This document shows, piece after piece, positions 11,101 to 22,011 of a stretch of 38,308 nt of DNA. The position numbers and the translations under genes were made by a program. The DNA comes from Welwitschia mirabilis. Lineage: Eukaryota > Gnetophyta > Gnetopsida > Welwitschiales. The stretch spans positions 116,692,806 to 116,731,113 of the forward strand of contig JBOZIK010000001.1 in assembly GCA_051453625.1 (NCBI GenBank). Direction: 5' to 3'. Below the pieces are notes generated by a model. It searched no databases. It was given only the letters and a program-made list of their open reading frames with translations, and had not been told where the DNA came from. Every line of letters begins with the position of its first letter. Within the stretch, counting starts at the first letter, position 1.

Positions 11101-11764
11101 TAATCATTAGATCTAGTACTAGTTGTATCTCCTTATCTTGTCTATCATTTCTTATGTAGTTCTTCATAATTGATTACTAATAAAGCTATGCAAACTCTAT
11201 TTTTGTTATGAATAAGAATTTACTACATTTAGAAAGATATTTTAATTGATTAGTAATATGAATGAATGTCCTATAAAATAATAAATTTTCTTAATGAATA
11301 TGTTCCTATGCTCATGTTACTACATTATAATAAACTCTACACTTACAAGTTTTTTCTCCCAATATTAGGATCTACAACTTATAAACATCTTAATAGAATT
11401 TTTAAAATATGATATACAACCTTTATCTCACATGTTATTTGATTAGATGAGTTGAGGATAAAAGGATCATATAAGCCATTCAAAATAGATATATTTCATG
11501 AATACTAAGATTAGATCTAAAGTAAAGGATTGACTTGGAAAGGATAAAAATAATATTAACTATATAATACATATGATTGATTGTGTTATTAATAAAATGA
11601 TTTCATGGTTTAGGAAAAATCATGACAAGCTAAGCTTAATATGATATCATCTAGATATGTTATTTACTTATTAAGGGAAGGACATGTTGGACACCAATAA
11701 ATCCTAAGAAGGATGACATATCATATGAGGATAACATTGGTTATGTTTTTGTAAGATTCAAGTT
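8120..11764. other. Long AT-rich tract, 5' part of pol element not recognised
   Basis: If the gypsy pol that starts near 11765 was once complete, its 5' LTR, primer site, gag and protease should lie here on the plus strand. I could not recognise a Gag block, protease motif, primer site of the TGGTATCAGAGC type or a repeat of the sequence after 14835. There are no good open frames, microsatellites or RNA genes. The tract is very T-rich between about 9900 and 10900. Confidence 0.4.
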
Positions 11765-12639
11765 TTATAATGTGTTGATAGATGAGTTTCTAGTAATGTC
11801 ACTCAAATGTGGAATTAAATTTATCATTACAATGATCTATTTTATAACATCTCCATCTTTAATGTGATATAAAATAGTACTATAAAGGGATTTTACAATT
11901 AAGAGAAAGTTGGAGATATAGTTAACAAAAAATTTATTCTGTTGAGTACATTTCCATGGGAATATCTAATTTGATTTATAGATAAAAGAAAATAAAAAGA
12001 AAAAAAGATTAAAAAGTTATATGATTATGTATTGATTATTACAAGGTGAATAGATAAAGATTAAGAGCAAATATCCTCTATCTTATGTAGTTGATATTTT
12101 TTATTAACCTAATAAGACTAAGCTATTATCCAAAATTTATTTGAAACTAGAATATTAAGGATTTTAAAAAGTGAATCTTCTTTAATCAAGTATTTTATAG
12201 GGATATTATGAATATAAAATTTTACCATTTTAATTAGGTTAAATAATATACTTAAATTACTAATGAGTTCACTAATTATGTGTTATATCCATATTTTTAT
12301 CATTATATTAATATCTTAATAGAACTTATTTAGTATGTTCTATATCTTGATATGAGGACCTAAGATGTTTGTGTAGAGTATCATGGACTATATGAGGGCT
12401 TAAGTTATATTTACTAGAAAATAAATGTACATTTTAGTAGAATATAATACAATCCTTAGGGCACATGAAATTAATAGGTGATATTTTAGTTGATAATAAA
12501 AAGGCTAAGAAAAGAATAAATTAGACAAAATCTTAATCTGCAAGAGAAATTAGAGGATTTATTTATGATATTGAGCATCTTTTCTTATAGTATGTTGAGA
12601 AGAATGATGCAACAAGTTAACCTACAAAGGTTAAATTAT

Positions 12640-13210
12640 GAGAGTATAGAATCTTAGAAAAACTATTCTAAAATAAAATATTTAAAAAATTATTCTAATA
12701 GCATGATGGTATGATGACAATTAAAGCAATAAACATATATTAGGATACATATCCATATTTTTACATCTAAGGGTATGGTTTCTTAATTATGAATTTTATC
12801 ATATTTAATAATTTAAGCTTAGCTTTAGAACTAGTTGATATATTACATTTATTATTATAAGTATGAACTTATTCTTTAAAGTAATAGGATTTGGAACTTC
12901 ATTATATTATTAAAAAAAATCTAATAATTAGTTATTTAAATAAATTAGATAAGCATCTTTTAAGCTAAACTAATTTCATCAAATGTATCATTTTTCTATT
13001 ACCATAAATTAATAAGAAATGTAGTTGCATATAAATTTGTTTACTAGAGGAATTAGATGTATTCTAATGTAGTATGATAGGTTACAACTACATAATAGTT
13101 CCACAAAACTAGTGGGAATAATAGATTAATGGCTAGGGTTCATAGACTCTTCATCACATGTAAAATACCTGATTCTAACTAGAATGTGCTACTATGTGGG
13201 TAATAACATA
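12640..13210 (+). other. Unmatched stretch between RT and RNase H parts of pol
   Basis: In gypsy Pol the segment after EIRSFLGLAGYYRRF is followed within about 20 residues by LTRLTKK. Here the corresponding blocks (ends near 12590 and 13215) are about 600 bp apart, and nothing between them matches Pol. Conversely the RNase H domain after 13215 is much shorter than the usual 120 or so residues. An insertion here and a deletion just after it would explain both. I see no terminal repeats marking an insertion. Confidence 0.4.
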
Positions 13211-13654
13211 TAGATCTCATTTAATTAAATTAACTAAGAAGGATTAACCTATTTTTAATTTGGAATGAGTTGTAATGATGAATTCACATAATTCTAGTAT
13301 AATTATTTATGTGGAGGCACTAATCCTATATATTCATAAATCATAAGAGATTCAACTCACATTTGAATAACTTTTATTGGATATTTCTCAATGGATTTAA
13401 ATAAATTTAATTAGAGATTATGATTTTTGTATTAAGTATTATTTAGGAAAAAAATAGTATTATCGATGTTCTAAGTAGATGATTACTTAAACAAATGATA
13501 AGTGTATAGGTAAATTATAAATTAGATGAGGATAAAATTATAATGTTTGATAAGGTGTTTTAAATTAGAATTATCGTATTTATGGTTATATATTATAAAT
13601 TAAAGTAAAATTACATGTTTTAAATATTCATGTGTTACATATTAAAATTTTAAA

Positions 13655-14310
13655 TAAGCATAATTTATTCATAATAGTTGATTATTTGTAATAAAATATT
13701 TATCATAATATGAAAAAAAAGTTTTGGTGTCATAATATAAAATTTCATGTGTAGATTATGTTTTTATATCTTTTTAGCTATAAAATGCTCAAGGTAGAAC
13801 ACCAACATCTAGAATTATATCTATACCCTTATGAATTAAAGAATGAAAATGGGGATGAGATTGATATGCATTTTATTGTGGATTTTCCTAAGACGCAATG
13901 TGGTTATGATGCTATTTTCATCATTGTAGGTATATTTTCTAGAATTTAATTTTTTTTAAAATTCATAATTATAATACTAAATATGACTAATATTTATGTT
14001 TGAAACATAGTCATATTACATATTTGAACTAAATATATGAATATGATAAAATTTATATTAAATATTAGTATGGTGTATCATCCTAGAAATGAACATGATT
14101 AAAATAAGGTACTAGAAATTATTGTATCTATTGAAAAATAATACTTATAAAGATGTTTTTGGGATGATGTATTTTTATTGCTAAAATTTTCATATAATTA
14201 TACTTACTAATTTATGATTAAAGGAATTCCTTATGGGTCACTATATTGTACACCTTTCAAAGTTTATAAATAATATTATAGAATAGCATGCAGAAGATTA
14301 ATTAAATCCA
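13655..14310 (+). pseudogene. Integrase domain of the gypsy pol, catalytic residues lost
   Basis: The H2C2 zinc-binding part reads roughly YHNMKKKFWCHNIKF, for MY.DLKK.FWW..MK. The best-preserved piece is an open frame at 13758-13949, where MLKVEHQHLELYLYPY and IDMHFIVDFPKTQCGYDAIFIIV match QVKAEHQ..G.LQPL and ITMDF..GLP.T..GYDAIWVIVD. The first catalytic Asp is His at residue 38 of that frame (13869-13871). Further on, MVYHPRNEHD matches AFHPQTDGQ, and DVFLLLKFSYNYTY with KGIPYGSLYCTPFKVY matches LPLVEFAYNNSY and MAP.EALYGR. The catalytic Glu position aligns with Asn. The second-Asp block (VSDRD) is not visible, and spacing suggests part of it is deleted. Confidence 0.85.
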
Positions 14311-14834
14311 TTCTAATTTAGAAGATAAAGGATAAGTTAAGTATTATATAGCAATTTCTTAATAAAATTAATAATTATTAAAATAATTAAATTTAATTTA
14401 ACATAGCATTATACCTTTATATTAGTATTTAATGTGTTTTTGAGAAAAGAAAATATGTGATATCATACTCGTTTAAGGAGGAAAAAATCAAGTTTGAGAT
14501 ATGTAGGACTTTTTAATATTTTAAAGAGGAATATACCCCCTAAAATAACATGAATGCATAGTTCATTTTATGTTTTTATGTTAAATAGACATATTCTAAA
14601 TAGTATACCCATGGTTTAATGGGGTTATTTAAAGAGAATACTATATTATTATTTCCACTCACATCTAGTCAAGAAATTAGAATAAATGGTTTTCACAATT
14701 GATAAGAAAGAGGATTTCATAAATTAAATTTGTTTAGTTCAAAGATAATTTAGAATCTTGATGAAAATAGAAGGAGGAGCTACCTATACCTCCTTTATCA
14801 TGATATTAACAAAGTATCATAAGGTGAGGATGTT

Positions 14835-16034
14835 GTTATGACATATATCTTTAGAGATTTTATTTTAATATCATATTATGACTATTGTTATGTATTCTTT
14901 ATATTTACTCTTAAAATATTATTTTATAATTAATTTTATTAATAGTTTCCTTTGACAAATAGTTTCTCATGCTATCTTCTTATATGATTAGCTTTAGATA
15001 TTTACAATTATGAATGTTTTCATCTTTTTATAAAATTTAGTTGATTATTATATGTCTACCAAGTGTATTTCTATGTACTACTAAAATACATATTATGACC
15101 TCATATATGTATACAATATATACATATATATTTTCATATATTTATTATGTGTGAATATGAATTAGTTACAAGTTTAGAATGACTAGTACATATGGTGTAA
15201 TTTTTATAATGCTACCACACATTGATATATTTATTTATTTCATTTTCATGTAGTGGATCATATTTTTTTAATATATTAATTTACCTAATCATTTATGCAT
15301 GATTTATATTATTAAGATTTATGAATTAAGATGATCATGCATGAACTACATAATAAACATCAACTATTCATTAAACGGGTGATGGTAGAGACATGTCTAA
15401 CAGAGAAAATATTGATTTAAAGGGGTTACTAAACTATTAACATTTAATAACTATACCTTTCACTAGGAAAATAATCCTCATAATAATTTAAATTAATTAT
15501 GCATAGGCAGTTTATAAAATATCAAGAAAAACATCTAAAGATTTAAACCAATAAGTTTATAAGTAAAGGATGCATGTTTAAGTAATAAGACTACAACTTC
15601 ATTGTAAGATATTCATTTTAAGTTATTGATTTAAGACAAGATTTTAATAATTTTTAAGAAGAAAATTAATATTTTTATTAAATTTCTTAAAAACTTAAAT
15701 TTTAAGTTAATAGTAAGTAGTTTAAGAGTTAAGATACTTGGAGTTATCTGTAATTTAGAATAAAATAAAAATTTAGTTAAAATAATTTATTAAAACAAAA
15801 AAAATTCTTAAAAGAAATATTAAAGGAACATCTCAAAGATGGTAAGGTAATGTTTTATAAGATGTATTTTTCACCCTTTCCTACTTGATGGATTTTACTT
15901 CCTTTATGAATTTTTAATTGTACCACATTGTTAAGTCTTAAATTATTTAAAAGTTAATGATTTGCATGGTATCTTGTGCTTGTAGGATAAATTTAATAAA
16001 TCCTTACATCCACATGATTATTATCATAACTTTC
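14835..16034. other. AT-rich tract after pol, no LTR partner found
   Basis: The 3' LTR of the pol element would be expected here. A purine run AAGGTGAGGATG (about 14820-14831) followed by TGTTATGACA could be a polypurine tract and LTR start, but no second copy of the following sequence was found upstream. An AT-dinucleotide-rich patch lies at about 15100-15150. No other feature recognised. Confidence 0.35.
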
Positions 16035-16039
16035 TTCAT
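16035..16039. repeat. Target-site duplication TTCAT, left copy
   Basis: TTCAT stands directly before the element end TGTTGCAATG and is repeated exactly at 22012-22016 directly after the other end. Five bases is the usual target duplication length for LTR retrotransposons. Confidence 0.8.
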
Positions 16040-16230
16040 TGTTGCAATGCATGTCATGTGCTTTTCTTTAATTAATAATCTTTAATTATAACCTATAATC
16101 TTACATATAATGCACGCAGTACATACTAGTATATGGAGTCAATTCAAATGCAATACTTTAGGGAGGAATTTCAAAGTACATAAGAAATATTTCTTTATTC
16201 AAAAAGGGACTAGAATAATTTTATATTCTA

Positions 16231-16330
16231 NNNNNNNNNNNNNNNNNNNNNNNNNNNNNNNNNNNNNNNNNNNNNNNNNNNNNNNNNNNNNNNNNNNNNN
16301 NNNNNNNNNNNNNNNNNNNNNNNNNNNNNN
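16231..16330. other. Assembly gap, 100 N
   Basis: Exactly 100 N, probably a placeholder length. The partner LTR (near 21207) is continuous across this point with only one or two bases unaccounted for. An open frame running into it from 16110 is an artefact. Confidence 0.95.
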
Positions 16331-16619
16331 TTAAGAATGATGAATCAATGATAATTCAATGATGGATGAAATGCAATGCAAGAATGAAATGCAATTTTAA
16401 ATGCAATTTTAAATGCAATTTACTAATAAGGTTAACTAATCTATTATCATCTAGATTATCCCTTATAACCTATGTTAATTATAAGTTAATGTTACTTTAA
16501 TTATAACCAACATAAACTATAAATAAGATAAGAGAGAAATTAGAAGAAATAAAATGATCTTTTATTAATTAAAATGTTTTTATATTCACTTGGAAGTAAC
16601 AAATCCTTAATGGAAGAAA

Positions 16620-17022
16620 NNNNNNNNNNNNNNNNNNNNNNNNNNNNNNNNNNNNNNNNNNNNNNNNNNNNNNNNNNNNNNNNNNNNNNNNNNNNNNNNN
16701 NNNNNNNNNNNNNNNNNNNNNNNNNNNNNNNNNNNNNNNNNNNNNNNNNNNNNNNNNNNNNNNNNNNNNNNNNNNNNNNNNNNNNNNNNNNNNNNNNNNN
16801 NNNNNNNNNNNNNNNNNNNNNNNNNNNNNNNNNNNNNNNNNNNNNNNNNNNNNNNNNNNNNNNNNNNNNNNNNNNNNNNNNNNNNNNNNNNNNNNNNNNN
16901 NNNNNNNNNNNNNNNNNNNNNNNNNNNNNNNNNNNNNNNNNNNNNNNNNNNNNNNNNNNNNNNNNNNNNNNNNNNNNNNNNNNNNNNNNNNNNNNNNNNN
17001 NNNNNNNNNNNNNNNNNNNNNN
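16620..17022. other. Assembly gap, 403 N
   Basis: The partner LTR has only about 13 bp at the matching place (around 21482-21500), and the third family member (near 37380-37400) about 17 bp. The gap is therefore either oversized or hides an insertion. The frame spanning it (16574-17032) is an artefact of reading N as codons. Confidence 0.95.
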
Positions 17023-17132
17023 ACTAAGGTAAGCTTCTCTCTTAAGCTAGATGGATCTCTTGCTTAAATAAACTTCAAACATAACAAGAATCATTGGTGC
17101 ATGAAAGATGTAAAATGAAAATTTAAAAGGGG

Positions 17133-17140
17133 TATTTATA
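17133..17140 (-). promoter_or_regulatory. LTR TATA box (3' LTR)
   Basis: The minus strand reads CTATAAATACCCC. The same box in the same context occurs at 21605-21612 and 37501-37508, so it is conserved in all three LTR copies and should set transcription start roughly 30 bases further left. Confidence 0.7.
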
Positions 17141-17220
17141 GATTTGGATTAATGGTTTAGATTATCAAGGAGTAGTAATGGGTTAATAGTAATCGTATCT
17201 TTAATTTTATAACATATTCT

Positions 17221-17372
17221 TAGTGTAGCATCATCTTTTACATGTTTTCTTAGTGTGACGTCTCCTTGATGTAACATCTTCTTCCATGTCTCTTTTGAGT
17301 GTAATGTCTTCTTAGTGTGATATCATCTTCCATGTGTCTTCTTGATGTAATGTATTCTTCCATGTATCTTCT
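17221..17372 (-). repeat. U3 minisatellite, 30-bp and 16-bp units (3' LTR)
   Basis: Six units with lengths 30-16-30-16-30-30 start at 17221, 17251, 17267, 17297, 17313 and 17343. The 30-bp unit contains, on the minus strand, ACATGGAAGAAGATGTTACA-like sequence. The 16-bp units look like the same unit with 14 bp missing. The array lies about 80 bp upstream of the TATA box, within U3, where tandem repeats often act as enhancers in plant LTRs. Confidence 0.8.
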
Positions 17373-17543
17373 TGGTATCTGAAACATACCAGGAAAATGT
17401 CCATAATATTAAAAATTAATGCTTCATTTAATCATCTTGATAGATCTTTAAATTATTTCTAAATTGATTTAAAAAACCTACTTAAATAGACTTGAAAGAT
17501 ACTCTAAACATGATGTTAAATATTATGAATTTGGCTAGCAACA

Positions 17544-17556
17544 TAGGCCTCCACTA
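17544..17556 (-). other. Polypurine tract next to 3' LTR
   Basis: On the minus strand TAGTGGAGGCCTA abuts the LTR start TGTTGC. A purine-rich run here primes plus-strand DNA synthesis in LTR retrotransposons. The run is interrupted by CCT, so it is a mutated or imperfect tract. Confidence 0.5.
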
Positions 17557-19430
17557 AGAATTTCTTAATCCTTGATATAAAAAGTGGAAAAATATATAAA
17601 TGAGGCAAATTAAAAAAATGGATAAAACATAACCTAAAGTATAAAGGATAATTACATTATCAAACATAGAGTGCATATTGAAACGATATTTTAAACTATC
17701 ATGAAAAAGATATGCATTAATTTCAAAAATTTAAATTTAATCATATGAAAAACATTTTTTTAATAAACAAATTTATTCCAATTAAAGTGAGTCTTTTGAT
17801 GATTTCAAAGGTTCTACCCCCATGAATTAGATAAATTCATCTTAATTTTTAAGTAAGTTGACATGTAATGATCATAAGCAATTATATTAAAGTTTTAAGG
17901 GGTGTAAAATAAAAATTACAACTTAAGAGGAAAAAACACAAACATAAAATAAGAAAGAAAAAGACACTAACGAAAACAAGCATAAGAAAATACTTAACCC
18001 TAATGTCTCAAGTTTTGACACTTTATCTAAAAGAAATAGGAATGAATTTTTCTAAAATATTAAATTTATTAATCTAATGCTTTAACCCAATACTAAATAT
18101 AAAAAGTATGATTAATAACTTTAAGATTATCTAACTTAATGAATAAAAATAGACACATTACATTGGAACATATTCTACTTGAACTTGATCACTTACCAAT
18201 AGTCTCTCATTCTTGATATACCATACATGATTTCAAATCAGTAAGATATCATAGTTCTATTTGAATATCATGGATTAAATGACAATGCACTAATTAAATT
18301 TTAACATATCATAGCTATAATCTCAAGCATCAACTTAAAAGATGGCTGAAAACTAATAATACTTGACAATGTGATAATCATGACACACTTTAATGTGTAT
18401 GTTTATTAACCTTAGATTTCTTCCATTATGGAGTACTAATTTCTAAGCCATTAACCTTAAGCTATAGGACTTATTAGATAAGACATCGACTGTTAAGAAA
18501 CTTTTTCCTAGGTGCACTAATTCTCAAAATAGATTAAGAGTGATTATTAAAAGTTCTTGGATATTTTATTTTTTTCTATGTGTATATATAGATATGTATA
18601 TTTTCCACAAATACAAAATGACATGTATGCTTATTAAAGTGCTAGTAGATTAAGGCCTTAATAAAAATGAAGTTAACAAAGAGATAAAGCATACAATATG
18701 AACAAATTAATTACACACATTTTCCTCTCCTAGTATGAGAGTTCATAGGAATTTAAATGCTTTTAATTAGCTAAAATCCAATTGATCATCCATTAATTAA
18801 AAAAGCCTAAAATGCTTAAACATATTACATGGTAAAAAACTAAATTAAAGTCAAATTAATAGATGTTTAAAAAGATAAACTATTTGAATAATTACATTTA
18901 AATAAAAGTAAGTGATGGATAGTTCCTTAAGAAAAGATGCTTTACTAAATTTATTACTTTAAGTAGAATGTAGTTCATTTACTTTGCATTTATCCTTATG
19001 CCAAAAAAAAAATTCTAACATAGTTATTGAATTGTATATTTTTGAAAAAAATAAGGCCCAAACCATGTGGAAACTAATTGATAGAACACGAAAGGTATAT
19101 AATAATTTTTGAGTAAATTAATTGATGGAAAGAAAAATATAATGATAAAACCTTAATAGCACAAATTCCATAATTCAAATAAGATATAAATAATTAATAA
19201 ATTTCATTATAATGGAATATCTTATTAAATTGATGTAAAATGTGGTTATCATTCCATAACTTATGAAGGAAACTACTCAAAGAATGGATTCAAGAAATAT
19301 TAGAAGGATTCTTAGGATTATTTATTAGGGCATATTTAGTAAGATTAAGAATTTCCCTAAGATTCAACTTAAGGCATGCATTTTCATTAAGAAGATAAGG
19401 ATTTTTCTAATTTATATTCTAAGAAATCCT
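17557..19430 (-). other. Element interior, 3' part, no recognised coding sequence
   Basis: Pol would be expected here if the element were autonomous. Minus-strand reading shows no reverse-transcriptase, RNase H or integrase block. It is A-rich on the plus strand between about 17900 and 19250. Confidence 0.4.
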
Positions 19431-20600
19431 AAATCATATTTTCATAAGTAGGAGGTAATGTGGAATTGGGGGTGCTAGAAAGAATAGTATTTTCATTTTC
19501 ACTTGAAAGAATAAGTGGAAAAGATGGTAAAACATTGTTTATAAGATTAGAATCTTCAATTACTTCATAGGATTTAAGAAGTTTATCATCTATTGGCTTT
19601 ATTGAATCTCATTAATGTATTTCTCATCCTCCTTTCTCTAATTATTTTTTTCCATCATCTTGTAGCACATCATTAATTTTCAAGTCATTAGATTTATAAA
19701 AAATCTCATAAAGAGAGACGGAACTGTAATTTCATCATAAGTTGGGAAATTTTTAGATTTTTTAGGAATTGATTCTTCTCTTTCACATTGATTTTATAAT
19801 AGTAAGTTATTATTGGGGATATAATCTAATATCTCTATGCCATCATTTGATTAATTGTCATTCTCAGCATTCTTATTTAATTCGTAAGTTAAAAATTTAT
19901 TATACTTACTTTGGATTTCTCCCATTAGGTATTAACTATCTAAAAGTTCATCATCAAAATAGAAGTTTTTATTGTGTATAATAATTTGATGTTTTCTTCC
20001 TCATTCTTAAAGTGAGAGGTAGTAGACATACTCTTGGAGGCTTGAGAATGTTAGGTTATAAGAGAACCTTGAGATGTTTGATTTTCTAACATTATTTTTT
20101 AAGGTATGAATCTAAGATGTGCAATACTATTATTTCTGTTTTTAGTGTTTTTATTAGTAGTATCTTGCATTTTCTTAAGTTCTTCTTTTATTTAATGAAC
20201 TAAATCAACTTGGTTAACTTAATCTTTGGAAGAACTTGGTGGATATAAGAAATCTATTTCTTCTTCATTTTCCTCTATAGAAAGAGATTGAGGTATGAAA
20301 AATTATTTGTGGAATGCATTTTGAAATGAGGTATGAGTCCTAAAACATTAAAAATTATCATTATTGTTCCTACATAAAGGCTATAAATAATAAGGCAAAA
20401 AAGAGAAAGGTTGAAACGTGGAAGGGTCCTAATTCCTCATTTCAACATCATTTTTCTTTAACAACCCTCTTCTTCTTTTTGAAAATATTTTACATAATGT
20501 TATTTAACCATTATATGTAAAATCAATATTCTCTTTCTTTTAGTAAAGATTTCTCATAAGGATTTTTTACCATTATCCATAGAAATGGATGAGAAGGATG
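19430..20600 (-). pseudogene. Gag-like coding traces of the 16-22 kb element
   Basis: Minus-strand frames give several protein-like runs with unusual composition for such AT-rich DNA. A Pro/Phe/Ser-rich run (DPSTFQPFSF, about 20435) is followed in the same frame by an acidic run (SLSIEENEEEIDFLYPPSSS, about 20285-20230) and a polar helix-like run (IKEELKKMQDTTNKNTKNRN, about 20195-20130). Further left are EESIPKKSKNFPTYDEITVP (about 19770-19710) and a Pro-rich run (LAPPIPHYLLL, about 19470). Stops interrupt at about the random rate, so the evidence is composition and order rather than openness. A disordered, Pro/Glu-rich leader of Gag is plausible; no retrotrans_gag or zinc-knuckle motif is seen. 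Confidence 0.35.
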
Positions 20601-21018
20601 GAACGAAAGAATTAATTTGGATAGTAAGTAAGTTAATTACTAGGATAGCATAAAGTTCAAGATGTAAATTAACTCACTAACCAAGAATTTAATAATATCA
20701 AAAACATTATATAAATATACATTTTAGATGGAAATTTGTAGGATCCAACTAAGTGAAAAGAGTAGGTGGAAAGTAATAGTCTTTAAGTTCACACATAAAA
20801 CTAATAGTAACATCACAAGAAAAAATAATAGAAATTAAAATGAAAGAAAAATCAAGAAAAATAATTAAAATCCAAGATAAAATAAAAAATTAAAAGTATA
20901 AGGTAAACTAAGAAAAGAAAAAAAAATTATACATACATAATACACAAGCAAACAACATAAAACCAAATTGATTACTTGTGTAATAAGGATCAACCTTTCA
21001 AACTTCCTTTAACTCCTC

Positions 21019-21037
21019 CATGGTGATGGTTCCAATT
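21019..21037 (-). other. Primer-site candidate and adjoining ATG
   Basis: Three bases after the 5' LTR end, the minus strand reads TGGAACCATCACC (21034-21022), directly followed by ATGGAGGAG. Position and leading TGG are right for a tRNA primer binding site, but the rest does not match the usual tRNA-iMet complement TGGTATCAGAGC. The ATG opens a frame MEELKEV that stops at TGA, possibly a former CGA Arg codon, then runs on for about 30 codons. Confidence 0.4.
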
Positions 21038-21604
21038 TATTGCAATGTGTATCATGTGCTTATCTTTAATCAATGATCTTTAATAATAACCTACAATATT
21101 AAGTCTCTAATTTACATAACATACACTAGTATAGGGAGTCAACTAAAATTTCATTCTCTTTTGAAAAATTGCTTCATTGAAAGATTAACTAAAATGATTT
21201 TCTATTCTAATTTAATAATGATAAGAAAATGACAATGCAATAATGAATGAAATTAATTCAAGAATAAAATTCAATCCTAAATACAATTTATTAACTAAGT
21301 TAACCAATCTATTTTCACCTAGATTGACCCTTATAATCTATATTAATTACACATTAATGTTACTTTAATTATAATTAACATAGACTATAAAGAAGATATG
21401 AGACAAATTAGAAGAAAAAAGATCTTTTAGAAATCACAATGTTCTTACATCTACTTAGAAGTAGTAAGTCATCAATGAAGGAAACACAACCAAACATGAA
21501 GATAAGCTCCTATTCTAAGATAGATTAGTCCTTTCTTAATTGAACACTAAATGTCACAAGAATAATTAATGCATGAAAGATGAGAAATGAGAAACCTAAG
21601 TGGG

Positions 21605-21612
21605 TATTTATA
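21605..21612 (-). promoter_or_regulatory. LTR TATA box (5' LTR)
   Basis: The minus strand reads ACTATAAATACCCAC. It is identical in the core to the boxes at 17133-17140 and 37501-37508 and about 80 bp downstream of the U3 repeats. As the 5' LTR copy it would have driven the element transcript leftwards. Confidence 0.7.
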
Positions 21613-21691
21613 GTTTTAAATTCATGGTTTAAATTACCAAGAGTAGTAGTGAATCAAGAGTAATGATATCACTAAGTTTGTAATATCTTTA

Positions 21692-21843
21692 TATTGTAGT
21701 ACATTCTTCTACATGTGTTCTTAATGTAACATATTCTTGGTGTGACATCTTATTCCATGCATCTTCTTGGTGTAACATCTTCTTTCACACGTCTTCCTAG
21801 TATAATGTCTTCTTAGTGTAACATATTTTTCTATATATCTTCT
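21692..21843 (-). repeat. U3 minisatellite, 30-bp and 16-bp units (5' LTR)
   Basis: Six units of 30-16-30-30-16-30 bp start at 21692, 21722, 21738, 21768, 21798 and 21814. Total length (152 bp) and unit counts equal those of the other LTR, but the order of the short units differs. Confidence 0.8.
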
Positions 21844-22011
21844 TAATATTTGAAACATGACAAGAAAAGATCCATAGTATCATAAATTGATAATTCATTT
21901 AATCTTCTTAATAGATCTTCAAATCATTCCTGAATTGATCAAAAACCTACTCAAATAGACTTGAAACATACTCTAAAATGATGTTAAATATTACTAATTT
22001 GGCTTATGACA

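Larger units (their letters stand above)
11765..14830 (+). pseudogene. pol: Ty3/gypsy pol corpse (RT, RNase H, integrase, C-terminal tail)
   Basis: Pol copies element RNA into DNA and inserts it. Three-frame reading follows chromovirus-type Pol in order. 11765-11960: linker (FYNVLIDEFLVMSLKC, then KFIITMIYFITSPS). 11960-12620: reverse transcriptase, with LCIDYYKVNR for CIDYRxLN, a YPLPxIDD-like run, GYYEYKILPF for GHYEFLVMPFGL, LGHMKLIGDILVDNKK for FLGHVIS..GI.VDP.K, and AREIRGFI for EIRSFLG. 13215-13490: LIKLTKKD, then LIRDYDFCIKYYLGKK and IDVLSR (VADALSR), leaving little of RNase H. 13655-14310: integrase. 14470-14830: SLRYVGLFNILKR (LSPRYIGPFEIL), FYVFMLNRHI (FHVSMLRKYI), and a GGATY (EEATWE) chromodomain-like end. 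Many stops and frameshifts. The YxDD box aligns with HYINILI, so both Asp are gone. Confidence 0.85.
16040..17543 (-). repeat. 3' LTR of the 16-22 kb element
   Basis: Collinear with 21038-22011 from TGTTGCAATGCATGTCATGTGC at the left to TAAATATTATGAATTTGGCTAGCAACA at the right. Shared blocks include the stretch around 16430-16560 and the sequence around the TATA box. It contains two N runs (16231-16330, 16620-17022), which is why it looks 530 bp longer than its partner. Confidence 0.88.
16040..22011 (-). mobile_element. Complete LTR retrotransposon, minus strand, no visible pol
   Basis: Two related LTRs (16040-17543 and 21038-22011) lie in direct orientation around an interior of about 3.5 kb, and the whole is bracketed by TTCAT. 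Orientation is leftwards. Read on the minus strand the LTR begins TGTTGC or TGTCAT and ends GCAACA or GCAATA. A TATA box, polypurine tract and post-LTR TGG primer-site candidate all agree with that direction. The nominal length of 5972 bp includes two runs of N, so true length may be about 5.5 kb. The interior shows gag-like traces but no reverse transcriptase or integrase, so it is probably non-autonomous, or its pol is beyond recognition. LTRs differ at roughly 10-20% of positions by eye, so the insertion is old. A truncated third LTR of the family lies at 36883-37715. Confidence 0.85.
21038..22011 (-). repeat. 5' LTR of the 16-22 kb element
   Basis: A continuous 974-bp LTR copy without gaps, so it is the best template for the family. 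On the minus strand it starts TGTCATAAGCC at 22011 and ends GCAATA at 21038. The final CA has become TA, in line with C-to-T decay. It carries the U3 minisatellite (21692-21843) and the TATA box (21605-21612). Confidence 0.88.

Noticed and set aside
16574-17032. 152-codon open frame
   Set aside because: Almost all codons are N from an assembly gap; only short real sequence at each end.
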